64,000 nt of DNA, from the NCBI RefSeq assembly GCF_026212465.1, contig NC_080052.1:18656182-18720181 (forward strand), in the 5' to 3' direction. Positions 23,088 to 34,781 of the stretch are shown in pieces. Position numbers and translations under genes: made by a program. Position 1 is the first letter of the stretch. Every line of letters begins with the position of its first letter. This DNA comes from Amaranthus tricolor (Eukaryota; Streptophyta; Magnoliopsida; Caryophyllales; Amaranthaceae). The notes beneath the pieces were generated by a model. The model worked only from the letters and a program-made list of their open reading frames with translations, did no database searches and was not told where the DNA came from.

Positions 23088-24287
23088 ATGTTCCAAAAAT
23101 TCATCGATATAAATTTGAACCTCGAACAGTTATGTGTGTTTTTATTGGGTATGGAGTCAATCAAAAATGATATAGGTGCCTTGATCCGATTAAAAACCAT
23201 TCATTTACAATTTGTTACTATAACTTTTATGAATCATCCAATTTCTACTCCCACCTTCGATATCGGTGGAGAACAATAGTGATAGTCTCAAATGCCTTGT
23301 CTGTCCAGTAGTCTTTGACCAAGACTCAAAAGAGCATGTTGGCAATCTTACCGAAACGTTCTTTGGGTATGAGAGTCAGCCATTCCTAACTCAGTCATTT
23401 TCACTCATGTCTGGTATTACTAATACCCTTGAGGTAATACAAACTTATGAACCTACAAGTTCATCTATTAATATTATTGAGCAGTCTAACCATGATTTTC
23501 AGGAAAGTGAAAAATGATAATGAAGAAATATCTTAGGCGTTTGTTATAGAAGAAAATACGAACTTTAACTATTAATTACCACACAAAAGTACAAGAGAAC
23601 TCCACCAAAGTGTTATGATCCTGAGTTTGACTCCCAAAGATATCCAATAAAAAAACCAAATGAAAATAGGCTCTCACAAGGAGCTCTAGCCTTTAGTGTT
23701 GCTTTATTCTCAGAGAAATTTCCCAAACATGTTTAAGAAGCTCTTTAAAATGGAGAAAAGCAATGGAGGATGAAGTCAATGTTCTTTGAAAGAATAAAAC
23801 TTGGTTCAAATATATCTTACCACTAGGAAAGTAGATATTTGGATTTAAATGGGTTTTCACGATTAAATATAAAGTTGATGGTACTATAGAAAGATATAAA
23901 GCTCGACTAGTTTCGAAAGGATATACCCAAATATACGCAATTGATTATTTAGAAACTTTCTCTCTAATTGCAAAAATTAATACAATCAAAGTATTATTAT
24001 AATAGCATTTAATAAAGATTGATGCTAAAACTGCATTTCGTCATACAAAACTCCAAGAAAAAGTTTATATAGTGCTCCTCCAGATTTTTCACAAGATTTT
24101 TCTAATGGAGTAGGGTGTAGATTAAAGAAAGCTTTATATGGACTAAATCAATCACCAAAAGCTTGGTTTGAAAAGTTAACTTATGCTATGAAGAAATTTA
24201 GATACAAATAAAACAACTCACGCCATAAACTCTCCTTAAAAGAGAGACGTGATTTAATTACATAACTTAATTTTGTGTAAATGACAT
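23088..24287 (+). pseudogene. Old Copia: integrase tail, linker and reverse transcriptase start
   Basis: Across several frames one reads YKFEPRTVMCVFIGYGVNQK, then [26 protein letters not shown] and GCRLKKALYGLNQSPKAWF. These match, block for block, the linker and reverse transcriptase of the 6-11 kb Copia ([46 protein letters not shown]). Many stops and shifts. It stops at YVNDM, where the younger Copia enters. Confidence 0.85.
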
Positions 24288-24292
24288 GATTA

Positions 24293-24824
24293 TGTAAGGT
24301 CTTTGTAATATGGATCACACATGTTAAATAATAATGTGTTGATCGTCATTAGTATAGCCAATAATATAGTGGTTTATTGAAGATTAAATAGGCTTAAAGG
24401 CAATAATGTCGTGAAAATAATATTGTGTAGATACCATAATAATATCTTTATTTTTGGTGAACGGGACAAATTAGAGATATTATGCTAAAGTATTCAATAA
24501 GCGGTTATGGCCCCACCACGTGTTTATAAATATAACTCATTAAGTTATAATGGGATTGTGGCCCATTAGACTTAAAGAACTCTTAATACTATATATACCC
24601 ATCATTATAGTGTTAAAAGGGTGATTGAAAAGTATCATTTTATTTTTCACAAAAAAGGAAAAACATAGTGGTGGAAGTTATAACAAGCAAACCCTAAAGA
24701 AGTAATACCATTAGGGCTTCCGCATACAATCTTATGGATTTGCAAGGTATGTTTCTATGATCTGAGGTTTAATTATTTTATGGATTTACATGTGATTTTG
24801 GGAATTAAAGTCATAAATCTAACA
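24293..24824 (+). repeat. 5' LTR of the nested Copia
   Basis: 532 bp, TG to CA, next to GATTA at 24288-24292. Contains ATACTATATATACCC (about 24585), a likely TATA box. Confidence 0.95.
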
Positions 24825-24826
24825 AT

Positions 24827-24839
24827 TGGTATCAGAGCC
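24827..24839 (+). other. Primer-binding site of the nested Copia
   Basis: TGGTATCAGAGCC two bases after the LTR, matching initiator tRNA-Met. Confidence 0.92.
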
Positions 24840-25416
24840 TACATGTTTAGATCCATTAAATATTTTAGGGCTTTATGGTTCGATTATTCAATCGTATGAG
24901 TTTTATTGGAATAAAGATTCAATAATCTTTAAAATCTTGATAATTATATCAATTATAATTACATTCATGTGCGTCTCAATTACCTTGTTTCAAATAATTT
25001 GTTGTAACAAAGTATTATGTTGATTGCATATTACACTTCGACTCGGCAAATTTTGTTTTATTTGAGCACAGTTTCATGATAATCGGCTATTTTATCCCAT
25101 TTGCTTATGCTTCCATGAATATATATTGTAGTAATATATATACTGCATTTTTTCAATGTGATCATTGAACGTAAATTAAACAAGGATAATATATAAAAGC
25201 ATGATTAATATGCATATATATTAAGGGTTTAATCAGTCTTTTTCTATACTCGACAAAAAAAAATAATAATAAATAAATAAATATAATATAAAATAAAATT
25301 TTGCCTCAATTTTTAGACTAATTAATCTATATAATATATTACCAGAGTAACCTCTTTTGTATAGATTAGTAGATTTAAAATATTGAGATGTGTGTATTTA
25401 ATTTCGTGCAAGTAAT

Positions 25417-25739
25417 AGTCGGCCCAAAGGAAGATTATTATTTGGCCAAAATTTAAACACACATGTGGTGATAATAATGTATGTTTGACAAATAATAAAT
25501 GTTCACTATTTTGATTAAGCTTGTTGAAATAAAATATCACCAAAGTGATCCCGGTTATGTAGACAACTTATGAGAAATATTGAATGCATGTATGTATAAT
25601 TATGTGCGAATATTAGTCGGCCCAAAGGAAGGTTAATATTTGGCCGGATATATGTACATTTACGACGATAAACATGTAATGATTATCAAGTGAAATATGT
25701 GGTTCATGAATCAACCCAAAGGAGGATTTATTTTTTGCA
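25417..25739 (+). repeat. Leader hairpin repeats of the nested Copia
   Basis: Two 31-bp copies (25417-25447 and 25615-25645) differ at only two bases. Each starts AGTCGGCCCAAAGGAAG and ends ATTTGGCC, so GGCCCAAA can pair with TTTGGCC. A third, worn copy lies at 25709-25739 (CAACCCAAAGGAGGATTTA). They lie between the PBS and gag, where LTR elements keep RNA packaging and dimer signals. That role here is inferred. Confidence 0.7.
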
Positions 25740-25884
25740 CATATATTATCATTAATGTTTGATTGTTGCAACAAGAGTATCGCTAGCAGTTAATATTACT
25801 GTCCAAAGACTTGGTATTAATGATGTGTTTGATATGTTGTGATGGGTTTTTGACAATTATTTGAATTGTTATATAAAGTGCTAA

Positions 25885-28800
25885 GTGAGCAAATATTTAT
25901 ATTGTTTGGTTTTTGTTCCTTTTTCAGTTAATTTTTCAAGTATATCTGCCAACTTGAACTCTATTCCAGTCCTAACCGGTACTAATTTTAAGGAATGGAA
26001 GGAGAATGTTCAAATCACTCTAGGCTGCATGGATCTAGACTTGGCATTTAGAGTAGAAAAACCCCCTTCTCTTACAGATGATAGTACCTCTGAGGATAAA
26101 AGGTACTATGAGAAGTGGGATCGCTCGAATCGCCTAAGTCTAATGATCATAAAGCGCGGCATTCCAGAATCTTTTAGAGGCGTTGTGTCCGATGAGGTTA
26201 CAAATGCCAAGGATTTCCTTACTGAAATTGAGAAACGCTTTATTAAAAGCGATAAGGCGGAAATAAGCTTGTTGTTAAGCAGTTTTACTTCCAAACGGTA
26301 TTCAGGAAAAGGAAACATAAGGGAGTACATTATGGAAATGTCTCATATTGTTTCAAAACTCAAGACATTAAAGATCGAAATATCAGAAGATATCCTCGTA
26401 CATATAATCTTGAACTCTCTCCCAAATGCATTTGATCCCTTCAAGGTCAGTTACAACTGTCAAAGGGAGAAATGGTCTCTTAATGAGCTCATTTCATTCT
26501 GTGTGCAAGAGGAAGAGAGGTTGAAACGAAATAAGACAGAGAGTGCTCATCTGGCTAGTAACTCTAAAGATAAAGGTAAAAAGAGAAAGAAAATTCCCTA
26601 TAAGGATGAAGCTGCTAAAGGTCCTGAGCAGAAGAAACCTAAGGAAAATATAATTAATTGTTTCTTCTGTAAAAAATCTGGACACGTAAAGAAAGATTGT
26701 GCAAAATACCAGGCCTGGAAGGCAAAGAAAGGTACAACCTTTATTCTGGTTTGTTCTGAAAACAATTTAGCTTCAGTACCAAGAAACACTTGGTGGTTAG
26801 ACTTCGGTGCTACATCTAACATAAGTGTTTCTATGCAGGGCTGTCTGAGCAACCGCAAGCCAACTGATGGTGAAAGATACATCTACGTGGGTGATGGAAA
26901 AGCGGTGGCGGTGGAAGCTATAGGGCATTTTAGATTGTTGTTAAGTTCTGGTTTTTATTTGGATTTGAAAGACACTTTTATTGTACCGTCTTTTAGGCGG
27001 AATTTGGTTTCTGTTTCTTATTTGGACAAATCAGGATATTGTTGTTCTTTTGGAAACTATAAAGTTACATTGTCTTTTCATTCGAATGAAATTGGGACTG
27101 GATCATTTAATACTTATGACAATCTATATATGCTTGATACTGTAGTTTCTTATAATCAAAGCCTGAATGTTGAAACACGTGGTACTAAGCGTAAAATTGA
27201 TAATGCACAATCAGGTGAATTGTGGCACAAACGTCTAGGTCACATCTCTATAAATAGAGTTAAGCGTTTAGTGTCTGATGGGATCCTTAACCCCATTGAT
27301 TTCACAAGTATTGATAATTGTGTTGCGTGCATTAAAGGTAAACAAACCAAGTCTAAGAAATCAGGTGCATACAGAGCTGTAGAAGCATTAGAATTGGTAC
27401 ATACAGATATATGTGGGCCTTTTCCAACTCCATCTTGGAATGGGCAAGAATATTTTGTATCATTCATTGATGATTACTCTAGATATGCATACTTGTTTCT
27501 TATTTATGAAAAATCTCAAGTCTTGGATGTGTTCAAAGCGTATAAAGCTGAAGTTGAAAATCAACTCAATAAACGCATAAAGAACATCAGATCCGACCGT
27601 GGTGGAGAATACTATGGTAGGAATGACGGTACAGGTGAACAACGTCCAGGACCATTTGCAAGATACCTAGAGGAATGTGGGATTGTGCCTCAGTACACTA
27701 TGCCGGGATCACCCAGCATGAATGGAGTGGCTGAACGACGAAACAGAACCCTTAAGGACATGGTAAGAAGCATGATTTGCCATTCAGTCTTACCAGATTC
27801 CCTCTGGGGTGAGGCACTAAAGACTGCAGCTTACATTCTTAACCGAGTTCCAACTAAAGCAGTTGCTAAAACACCTTATGAACTTTGGACTGGCAAGTCT
27901 GAAGCATTTTCATATATGGGGATGCCCAGCTGAAGCACGACCATATAGGCCACATGAAAAGAAACTGGACTCCAAAACAGTTAGCTGCTACTTTATTGGT
28001 TACTCGGAAAGATCCAGGGGTTATAAATTTTATGATCTTACTACTAAAGTTATTTTTGAGACGGGAACTGCTGTGTTCTTTGAGGATATTTCATTTGGGG
28101 AGAAGAATAAAGTAAGAGACACTGTCTTTGAGGAAGAATCAGTTTCAATTCCTGAAACGATTCATAAAGATGGTTTTTAGGAAACAAATGAGGAACCTCA
28201 GCAAGACAATGTTGTTATTCCTCCTAATGAAATAGAAGGTCCTGTTCATGATGAACAAATTCAACAACCTCAAGAACAAGAGCAACAAGTACAAGTCTCA
28301 TTGCGTCGTTCCATTAGAGAAAGGAGAAGTGCAATTCCAGATGATTACATTGTCTATCTCCTGGAACATGAAGAAAGTGGTGGTCTAATGGAAGATGAGC
28401 CTATCAACTTCCGTGAAGCCATGAAAAGTTCCTATTCGGATAAATGGATTAGCGCAATGAACGAAGAGTATAATTCTATGCATGACAATAAAGTTTGGGA
28501 ACTTGTCCTATTACCAGAAGGCGCGAAACCCATTGGTTGTAAATGGATATTTAAAATCAAAAGGGACTCGCAAGGTAATGTGATGAGGTATAAGGCACGT
28601 CTTGTGGCTAAGGGTTATACTCAAAAGGAAGGTGTTGATTATAAAGAGACTTTTTCTCCTGTATCATCGAAAGATTCTTTTAGAATAATCATGTCACTTG
28701 TTGCACATTTTGACCTTGAATTACATCAGATGGATGTAAAGACGGCGTTCCTCAATGGTGACGTTGCTGAAACAATCTATATGTTACAACCAGAAAATTT

Positions 28801-29979
28801 TGTATCAGGAGATTCAAAAATATGGTTTTTAAGTTAAAGAAATCCATCTATGGGCTTAAGCAAGCATCTCGTCAATGGTACTACAAGTTCCACCAAGTCA
28901 TTCTCTCATTTGGGTTCGAGCAGAATGTTGTTGATGATTGTGTGTATCATAAGTTCAGTGGGAGTAAGATGATCTTCTTGGTTTTATATGTCGATGACAT
29001 TCTATTAGCGACTAATGATACAGGCATGTTGTATGCAACCAAGAAATTTCTATCAAAGAATTTTGAGATGAAAGATCTTGGTGAAGCCTCCTTTGTATTA
29101 GGAATTGAGATATTGCGTAATAGATCACAATATACTCTAAGGTTATCACAAAGGAACTATATCGATAAAGTCTTAAAGAAATTTGACATGGAATATTGTA
29201 AGCCAGGAGATACCCCTATCTCTAAGGGAGACAAATTCAGTCTCGAACAATGCCCTAAGAGTCATCTGGAAAGACAGGAGATGCAGAAGATTCCCTACGC
29301 GTCATGTGTGGGAAGTCTAATGTATGCTCAGGTTTGTACGCGTCCAGATATAGCATACATTGTCGGAATGTTAGGCAGATATCTCAGTAATCCAGGAATG
29401 GGCCATTGGAAAGAAGCCAAAAGGGTAATGAGATATCTTAGGCGAACAAGGAACTATATGCTCACCTATAAAAGATCAAATAACTTGGAGGTCGTTGGAT
29501 ACTCTGACTCTGACTTTGCGGGATGTCAAGACACTAGTAAATCCACCACAGGTTATGTATATCTGCTAGCTGGTGGTACGATATCGTGGAAAAGTGTTAA
29601 GCAGGAAATTATAGCTACTTCTACCATGGAGGCAGAATTCATTGCTTGTTTTGTTACATCAAATCAGGGATTATGGTTACGCAACTTTGTCGCTGGGCTG
29701 CGAATAGTAAATGAGGTTGAAAAGCCTATAAAGATTTATTGTGACAACAAGTCGGCAGTACTGTATTCAAATGATAATAGTAGCTCGATTAAGTCAAAGC
29801 ACATCAAAATAAAGTATCGAGCCACTAAAGAAAGAGTTCGGTTAAGGGAAATTTCAATTGTGAAAATTGACACAAACTCTATGTTGGCAGATCCTCTAAC
29901 AAAAGGTCTCCCACCTAAAGTTTATCATGAGCATATTACTCACACGGGAGTAATAGATTTTAAGGATTCTGGAGTTTAG
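25885..29979 (+). pseudogene. Gag-Pol polyprotein of the nested Copia, broken
   Basis: The first long frame (25885-27933) lacks an ATG: TAA then GTG stand at its start, and the first Met is at about 26029. It holds Gag ([15 protein letters not shown]), the zinc knuckle [14 protein letters not shown] (about residue 259), the protease motif [10 protein letters not shown] (about 305) and integrase with the [16 protein letters not shown] and [10 protein letters not shown] motifs. A frameshift near 27895 moves reading to [18 protein letters not shown]. An in-frame TAG stands at 28178. A second shift near 28825 comes before KLKKSIYGLKQASRQWYYKF. The catalytic LYVDDILLATND and RNase H YSDSDFAGCQD motifs are intact. 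The element cannot make a full polyprotein without suppression. Confidence 0.92.
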
Positions 29980-30353
29980 TGGGAGTTGGTTGTCATAAAG
30001 ACTGATTACATGTTAAGTTTTATTTTCTGATCAGAATAAAGTTGTGTAATTAGACAGTTTCTTACCGAACATTACAGTTGAAATTTTTTTTTTTTTTAAG
30101 TAGGCCAGTTGAAAATCGACATGTGTAAGCCACATTCATGTGTTTTTCATGCTACATTTTTTTTATGATTGATCTATGTCATTTAATCATGTTAATATGT
30201 GCGATCATTGGTGGTCAAATTGTGTTTATCATAATGAAAGCTGCATTGGTCCTATATTGATGAGATTGATGGACGAGATTGTGTTGCCTGAGGTAATGAT
30301 GATATAATTGAGCTCATAAGGTATAACACATTTAAGGAAACATATGCGACCCA

Positions 30354-30362
30354 GTGGGAGAT
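30354..30362 (+). other. Polypurine tract of the nested Copia
   Basis: AGTGGGAGAT-type purine run directly before the 3' LTR; the expected primer for plus-strand synthesis. Confidence 0.8.
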
Positions 30363-30894
30363 TGTAAGGTCTTTGTAATATAGGTCACACATGTTAAATA
30401 ATAATGTGTTGATCGTCATTAGTATAGCCAATAATATAGTGGTTTATTGAAGATTAAATAGGCTTAAAGGCAATAATGTCGTGAAAATAATATTGTGTAG
30501 ATACCATAATAATATCTTTATTTTTGGTGATCGGGACAAATTAAAGATATTATGCTAAAGTATTTAATAAGCGGTTATGGCCCCACCACGTGTTTATAAA
30601 TATAACTCATTAAGTTATAATGGGATTGTGGCCCATTAGACTTAAAGAACTCTTAATACTATATATACCCATCATTATAGTGTTAAAAGGGTGATTGAAA
30701 AGTATCATTTTATTTTTCACAAAAAAGGGAAAACATAGTGGTGGAAGTTATAACAAGCAAACCCTAAAGAAGTAATACCATTAGGGCTTCCGCATACAAT
30801 CTTATGGATTCGCAAGGTATATTTCTATGATCTGAGGTTTAATTATTTTATGGATTTACATGTGATTTTGGGAATTAAAGTCATAAATCTAACA
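30363..30894 (+). repeat. 3' LTR of the nested Copia
   Basis: 532 bp, pair of 24293-24824. Followed by the second GATTA. Confidence 0.95.
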
Positions 30895-30899
30895 GATTA

Positions 30900-31100
30900 T
30901 CAATGGAAGTGATAGGGAAGAAATAGAAAATCTAAAGAAAAAACTATTTCAAGAGTTTAAAATGAAGAATTTTGAAAGGTTAAAATATTTTCTAAGAATT
31001 GAATTTCTAAGATCAAAGAATGGTATCTTTATTTCCCCAAGAAATATATCCTTCGGTTCTTGGCAAAAACAAAAATAATGGATTGTAAACCTGCACATAA
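30900..31100 (+). pseudogene. Old Copia: reverse transcriptase after the insertion
   Basis: Resumes in the same protein with INGSDREEIENLKKKLFQEF, then LKYFLRIEFLRSKNGIFIS and MDCKPAH. It matches the 6-11 kb Copia ([33 protein letters not shown]). Homology stops abruptly near 31100. Confidence 0.85.
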
Positions 31101-31587
31101 GGATGACAATTCAGTTTGAATCTGCCCTTGATTCTACCCGATCTGAGGAATTTTAATTCGATTCAAGTTTGATTGGACCACATGGTTATAATACTCAAAG
31201 TTTTAAACGTAATATTTTTGGCTTCATATGGAATATCAAAAGAGAAATCAGGTGAATTATAGCCGTTGTTGTTGATAGTGTAAATTCAATTCAAATCAAA
31301 CACAAATCTCAGAGTCAGGTTGTAGAATCCAATGGTTCAAGAATTTTGCAAAAATAAGAAGTTGTAATTGCTTATGTATATTCTTTAGCCTTTTTTATTG
31401 TTAAATAACACTTAAAATTCATTTAATGTTTTAAAAACTTTGTTATTATTTGAAAAACTACATATATACTTCTTATTTATTTACTTTTCTTTATTATATT
31501 TATGAATTGACAAACATAAAACGTATACACTAATTATATAATCAATAATTTAGTAAAACAAACACACCAAGTAGATATAATTACAAT

Positions 31588-32231
31588 TAGAAGTGTTCAA
31601 AAACAAATACAAGGTCAACCAGGATCCGGAAATCCGAATATCCAGTTTTTCGAATATCTAAAACCGTGATCCGGTTCCGATCCGGATGAAACCGGGTCCG
31701 AATTTCGGATACCCGGTTTAAACCGGGTCGGATCCGGATACAAGGTTTTATTAGAATTTTTTATTTTTCATTCAACCATGCGTTTTTTTTATCTCTATCT
31801 TTATTTATAATATTTTTTATATGAAATTCAAATACTAACTCTTTACAAATATTTAGCATAATTAGTCATAAAAGACAAATTAAGAAATTAAAGAATAATA
31901 TTATTACACATTGGTTTAAGTAAAAACAATCATAAAAAAATATATATATATCTACGAGAGAAAATTTATATTAAATTCAACCTTAGGTTAACTTAATAGA
32001 TACCATCATTATTTTATTTACGAAAAAAGTAAAAAAATAAATAAATAAATTAATAAAATCGGATATCAAATATTTGGTTCCAAAAGTATGTGATCCGGAT
32101 CCGGATCCAATACCCGGTTCAAAAATCGGGTACCCAATTCGAATCATCCGATTTGCGAAAACCGGGTAAATTATCCGGTTTTGGAAATTGGATATCGGAT
32201 ATTTCGGATCTGGTTTTTTCGCACACCCCTA
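31588..32231. mobile_element. hAT-type non-autonomous element, 644 bp
   Basis: The ends are inverted and imperfect (TAGAAGTGTTCAAAAACA against TAGGGGTGTGCGAAAAAACC). The flanks ATTACAAT (31580-31587) and GTTACAAT (32232-32239) form an 8-bp duplication with one mismatch, as hAT transposase makes. Both halves are full of CCGGAT and ACCCGGT words, probably subterminal binding repeats. No coding capacity. Confidence 0.75.
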
Positions 32232-32858
32232 GTTACAATGATCCTTATTAGAATAAGGATTGCCACGTAGATAGATTTTTTAATAGGTTTATCTAAACCA
32301 CATTTTATATAACATTAAAGCCCTAATAATTTCGTAACGGGAAATGAAAAACTCAATAGTTTTCGCAATCAATAATTCAATAATTATTAATTATGAACAC
32401 CTATTCAATCATTTATAAGTTAGCAACACCAAAGGAAATCAACCTCAACTGGTAATCTAGATAAAAAAAATTGATCTACGGTAGTAAGAATTTTCATTAA
32501 AAACCTAAAAGTCCTAACTCCCACGCATGCTATTCAAAAAATAGTTATATTATGGTCAAGAGTTTCAATTTAATCATTAGAGAGCAAAAAAGTACAAATT
32601 ACGATCCTGAGAAATGGTTGATTGGGTGGGCCAATGTCACATGATTTGCGATTCACTTTAATTTGTTGTACGGATTCAGGTTCGTGATTCGCTAGTTTTT
32701 AGATTGCATGTTCGCTAGTTTGAAAATTTTAATTTTATTTTTAAGTTTATGATTCATTTTAGTCATATTATCTCTAAAAAACATAATCTAAAAATATGAT
32801 ACCAAAACGTTGAAAGAGTAATATTCTCTCTAAAAAGGTATTGAATTAATAAATAAAA

Positions 32859-33310
32859 GGAAAAATAACCTAAAATAATCCGATTTATTCGTGATTTTTC
32901 TACAATAATTCCACCTATCGATTAACCATGAATAATCTCAATTTTGAAGGGTATTTTTTCCTAGAGTAAACCCAGTGACCGAATGACTTGTTATATCAAG
33001 TTTATTTTTTTTAAAAAAAGGATAAATTAAAATAAAATGTCAAAAAAAATGTTAAGAAAATGATTAAAAAATTTTATGATTTTTTTTATTATTTAGAAAT
33101 TTTTACGTAAAATTTCAAAATTATTCACTAATTTTAAATTAATTTTCAGTTTACTTTTTTTGTGAATTACCTACTATAGCAGGTCATCGGGTTACCCAAG
33201 TTTACTCTAGGCAAATACCCCTTAAAATTGGGATTATTCATGATTAATCAATAGGTGAGATTATTGTATGAAAATCATGAGATGTTTGAAATATTCTAAA
33301 TAATTTTTTC
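32859..33310. mobile_element. Foldback (MULE-like) MITE, 452 bp
   Basis: The two halves are inverted copies of each other over roughly 130 bp at about 80% identity, for example CATGAATAATCTCAATTTTG against CATGAATAATCCCAATTTTA, and CCTAGAGTAAACC against CCTAGAGTAAACT. The flanks TAAATAAAA (32850-32858) and AAAATAAAA (33311-33319) agree at 8 of 9 bases. Long arms plus a 9-bp duplication point to Mutator-like mobilisation (inference). Confidence 0.65.
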
Positions 33311-33320
33311 AAAATAAAAT

Positions 33321-33398
33321 TAAATTGCGGTATTAATTCAATATTTTTAAAGCTGAAGTCCATAAAATAATTCTAGTGAATATTAATACCGCAATTTA
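33321..33398. repeat. Short hairpin with 17-bp perfect arms
   Basis: TAAATTGCGGTATTAAT at 33321-33337 and its complement at 33382-33398 enclose a 44-bp loop. It sits at the right edge of the DNA that replaced part of the old Copia and could be a tiny MITE or its border. Confidence 0.5.
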
Positions 33399-33404
33399 AG
33401 TAGG

Positions 33405-33900
33405 AAAAAGATCTATGTCCAAAAGAAATGATCATCTTCAACCTGTAGCATACACAGATTCAGATTGGAATAGAGATAGAGATGAAAGGAAATTGACTTT
33501 AGGGTACTTTACCCTTGTTGGAAGAAACTTAGTAACTTGGAAAAAGTAAGAAGTAAAAGGCTGTAGCCTTATCTAGTACCAAAGCGGAGTTTTGTGGAAT
33601 CGCTAAGGAGAATACAAAAGTATTATGGCTCAGAAAACTAAGTGAACTTGGTTTTCCTCAACAAAAAGATTGTGATATATACTACGATAATAAAACAACT
33701 ATTAACATATTTGAAAACCATTAAACATGATATAATAAAACATGTGGAAGAAAAATGTCATTTTATAAAGAAAATCTAGAAACAAAGAGTATAAGTCTTC
33801 CTTATTTCATATCAAAAGAACAATAAATTGATATCCTTACAAAAGTTGTGAGAATTGAAATCTTCAAAACTACCTTAAAAGCACTTTTACAAAGGAAAAC
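33405..33900 (+). pseudogene. Old Copia: RNase H remnant
   Basis: Reads KRNDHLQPVAYTDSDWNRDR and GYFTLVGRNLVTWKK, matching [17 protein letters not shown] and GYFTLVGENLVMWRSKK of the 6-11 kb Copia. Many stops follow. Confidence 0.85.
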
Positions 33901-34120
33901 AAATTAAAACATTTTACGGACATATTATAACAGAAAAAAAATAAAAATTTGTTACAAGATTATTTAGGATTTAGATCAATACATTTAGGATCTAGATCAA
34001 TTTATTTAAATTCTAAATCCATACTAATAAAATACATCCTGACTCTTGTGTAAATACATTGCTATATTCTGTTGCAAGGGTTAAGGAAAACAATAATAAA
34101 ATTCTTCTTTAAACCCTAAT

Positions 34121-34404
34121 GCTCCGTTTGGTAATTAGTACTAATTAGTGTGAATAAGAATGACTTATAGTATAAGTTTTCATTATATCATGTCATTCCC
34201 ATGGTAGTGAAAGTTTGATTATAAAAAAGTTTTTTTTTCACAATTTTCCATTACCAACTAATACCACATGTTCAAATAGTAATACATTCAATTGAATTTT
34301 ATAAAGAAAATAAGTTTGTTGAAGGAGAATAAGCATGACCAATAAATTTGTCAAGAGATCCTCATTACAATTTCCACCATTTAATATCAATTACCAAACA
34401 GGTT
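34121..34404. mobile_element. Tourist/PIF-like MITE
   Basis: The left end CTCCGTTTGGTAATTAGTA and the right end, read as its complement ACCTGTTTGGTAATTGATA, form an imperfect inverted repeat of about 18 bp typical of PIF/Harbinger MITEs. A 3-bp TSD could not be settled. It lies in the 3' flank of the glucanase gene. Confidence 0.5.
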
Positions 34405-34781
34405 GTTTATTCTCTTTGTTACCCAAGCTATTAAATAACTTCTAGCTACGCAAGCCATCCTAGATGGAGTAGTGTTTAGAAAATGCAATCTCGATACGAA
34501 AATGGGACAAAGTTTTTCCAAGTAATCCAAGTCATTCATGCAATAAGCATGGTCTAGTAGTAGTAGTACACAAACTACAATATGTGCAGTTAAAAATCCT
34601 AGCCTTAAACCCATACTATACGTAGCCGATTTAGACCAACATCCCATTTACATCATACTAATACAAAATTTGGGTACCGTCGGTTTGCATATTAATTTTT
34701 TAGTTTCTCACCATTGTTTTCCTGCATTCCCCACCTTAGGAAAGGACGGCTTTCGATTCTTCCTCGAATTCCCTTTTCTTC
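34405..34781 (-). other. 3' flank and probable 3' UTR of the glucanase gene
   Basis: Follows the glucanase stop codon on the minus strand. It contains an 86-codon open frame with a hydrophobic stretch but no recognised domain. No clear polyadenylation signal was fixed. Confidence 0.4.

Larger units (their letters stand above)
24293..30894 (+). mobile_element. Ty1/Copia retrotransposon, 6.6 kb, nested in the old Copia
   Basis: The 532-bp LTRs (24293-24824 and 30363-30894) begin TGTAAGG, end CTAACA and differ at about eight sites (1.5%). The target duplication GATTA is at 24288-24292 and 30895-30899. Removing the element and one GATTA restores a continuous host frame (VNDM joined to IINGSDREE). 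PBS, leader, gag, protease, integrase, reverse transcriptase, RNase H and polypurine tract are in Copia order. Its pol is not close to the other Copias here, so it is a second lineage. It lacks an intact reading frame. Confidence 0.95.
23088..34115 (+). mobile_element. Old Copia element, host of nested insertions
   Basis: Three blocks of one decayed Copia pol gene remain in order on the plus strand: 23088-24287, 30900-31100 and 33405 to about 33900. The first gap is a younger Copia flanked by GATTA duplications. The second gap (31101-33404) replaces about 95 codons at the end of the reverse transcriptase with 2.3 kb of other DNA, including two MITE-like elements. The 3' tail (about 33900-34115) looks like LTR DNA, but no partner LTR was recognised. 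Confidence 0.8.

Noticed and set aside
34387..34647. Minus-strand 86-codon frame with a hydrophobic segment
   Set aside because: Lies in the 3' flank of the glucanase, overlaps the MITE end, and matches no known domain.
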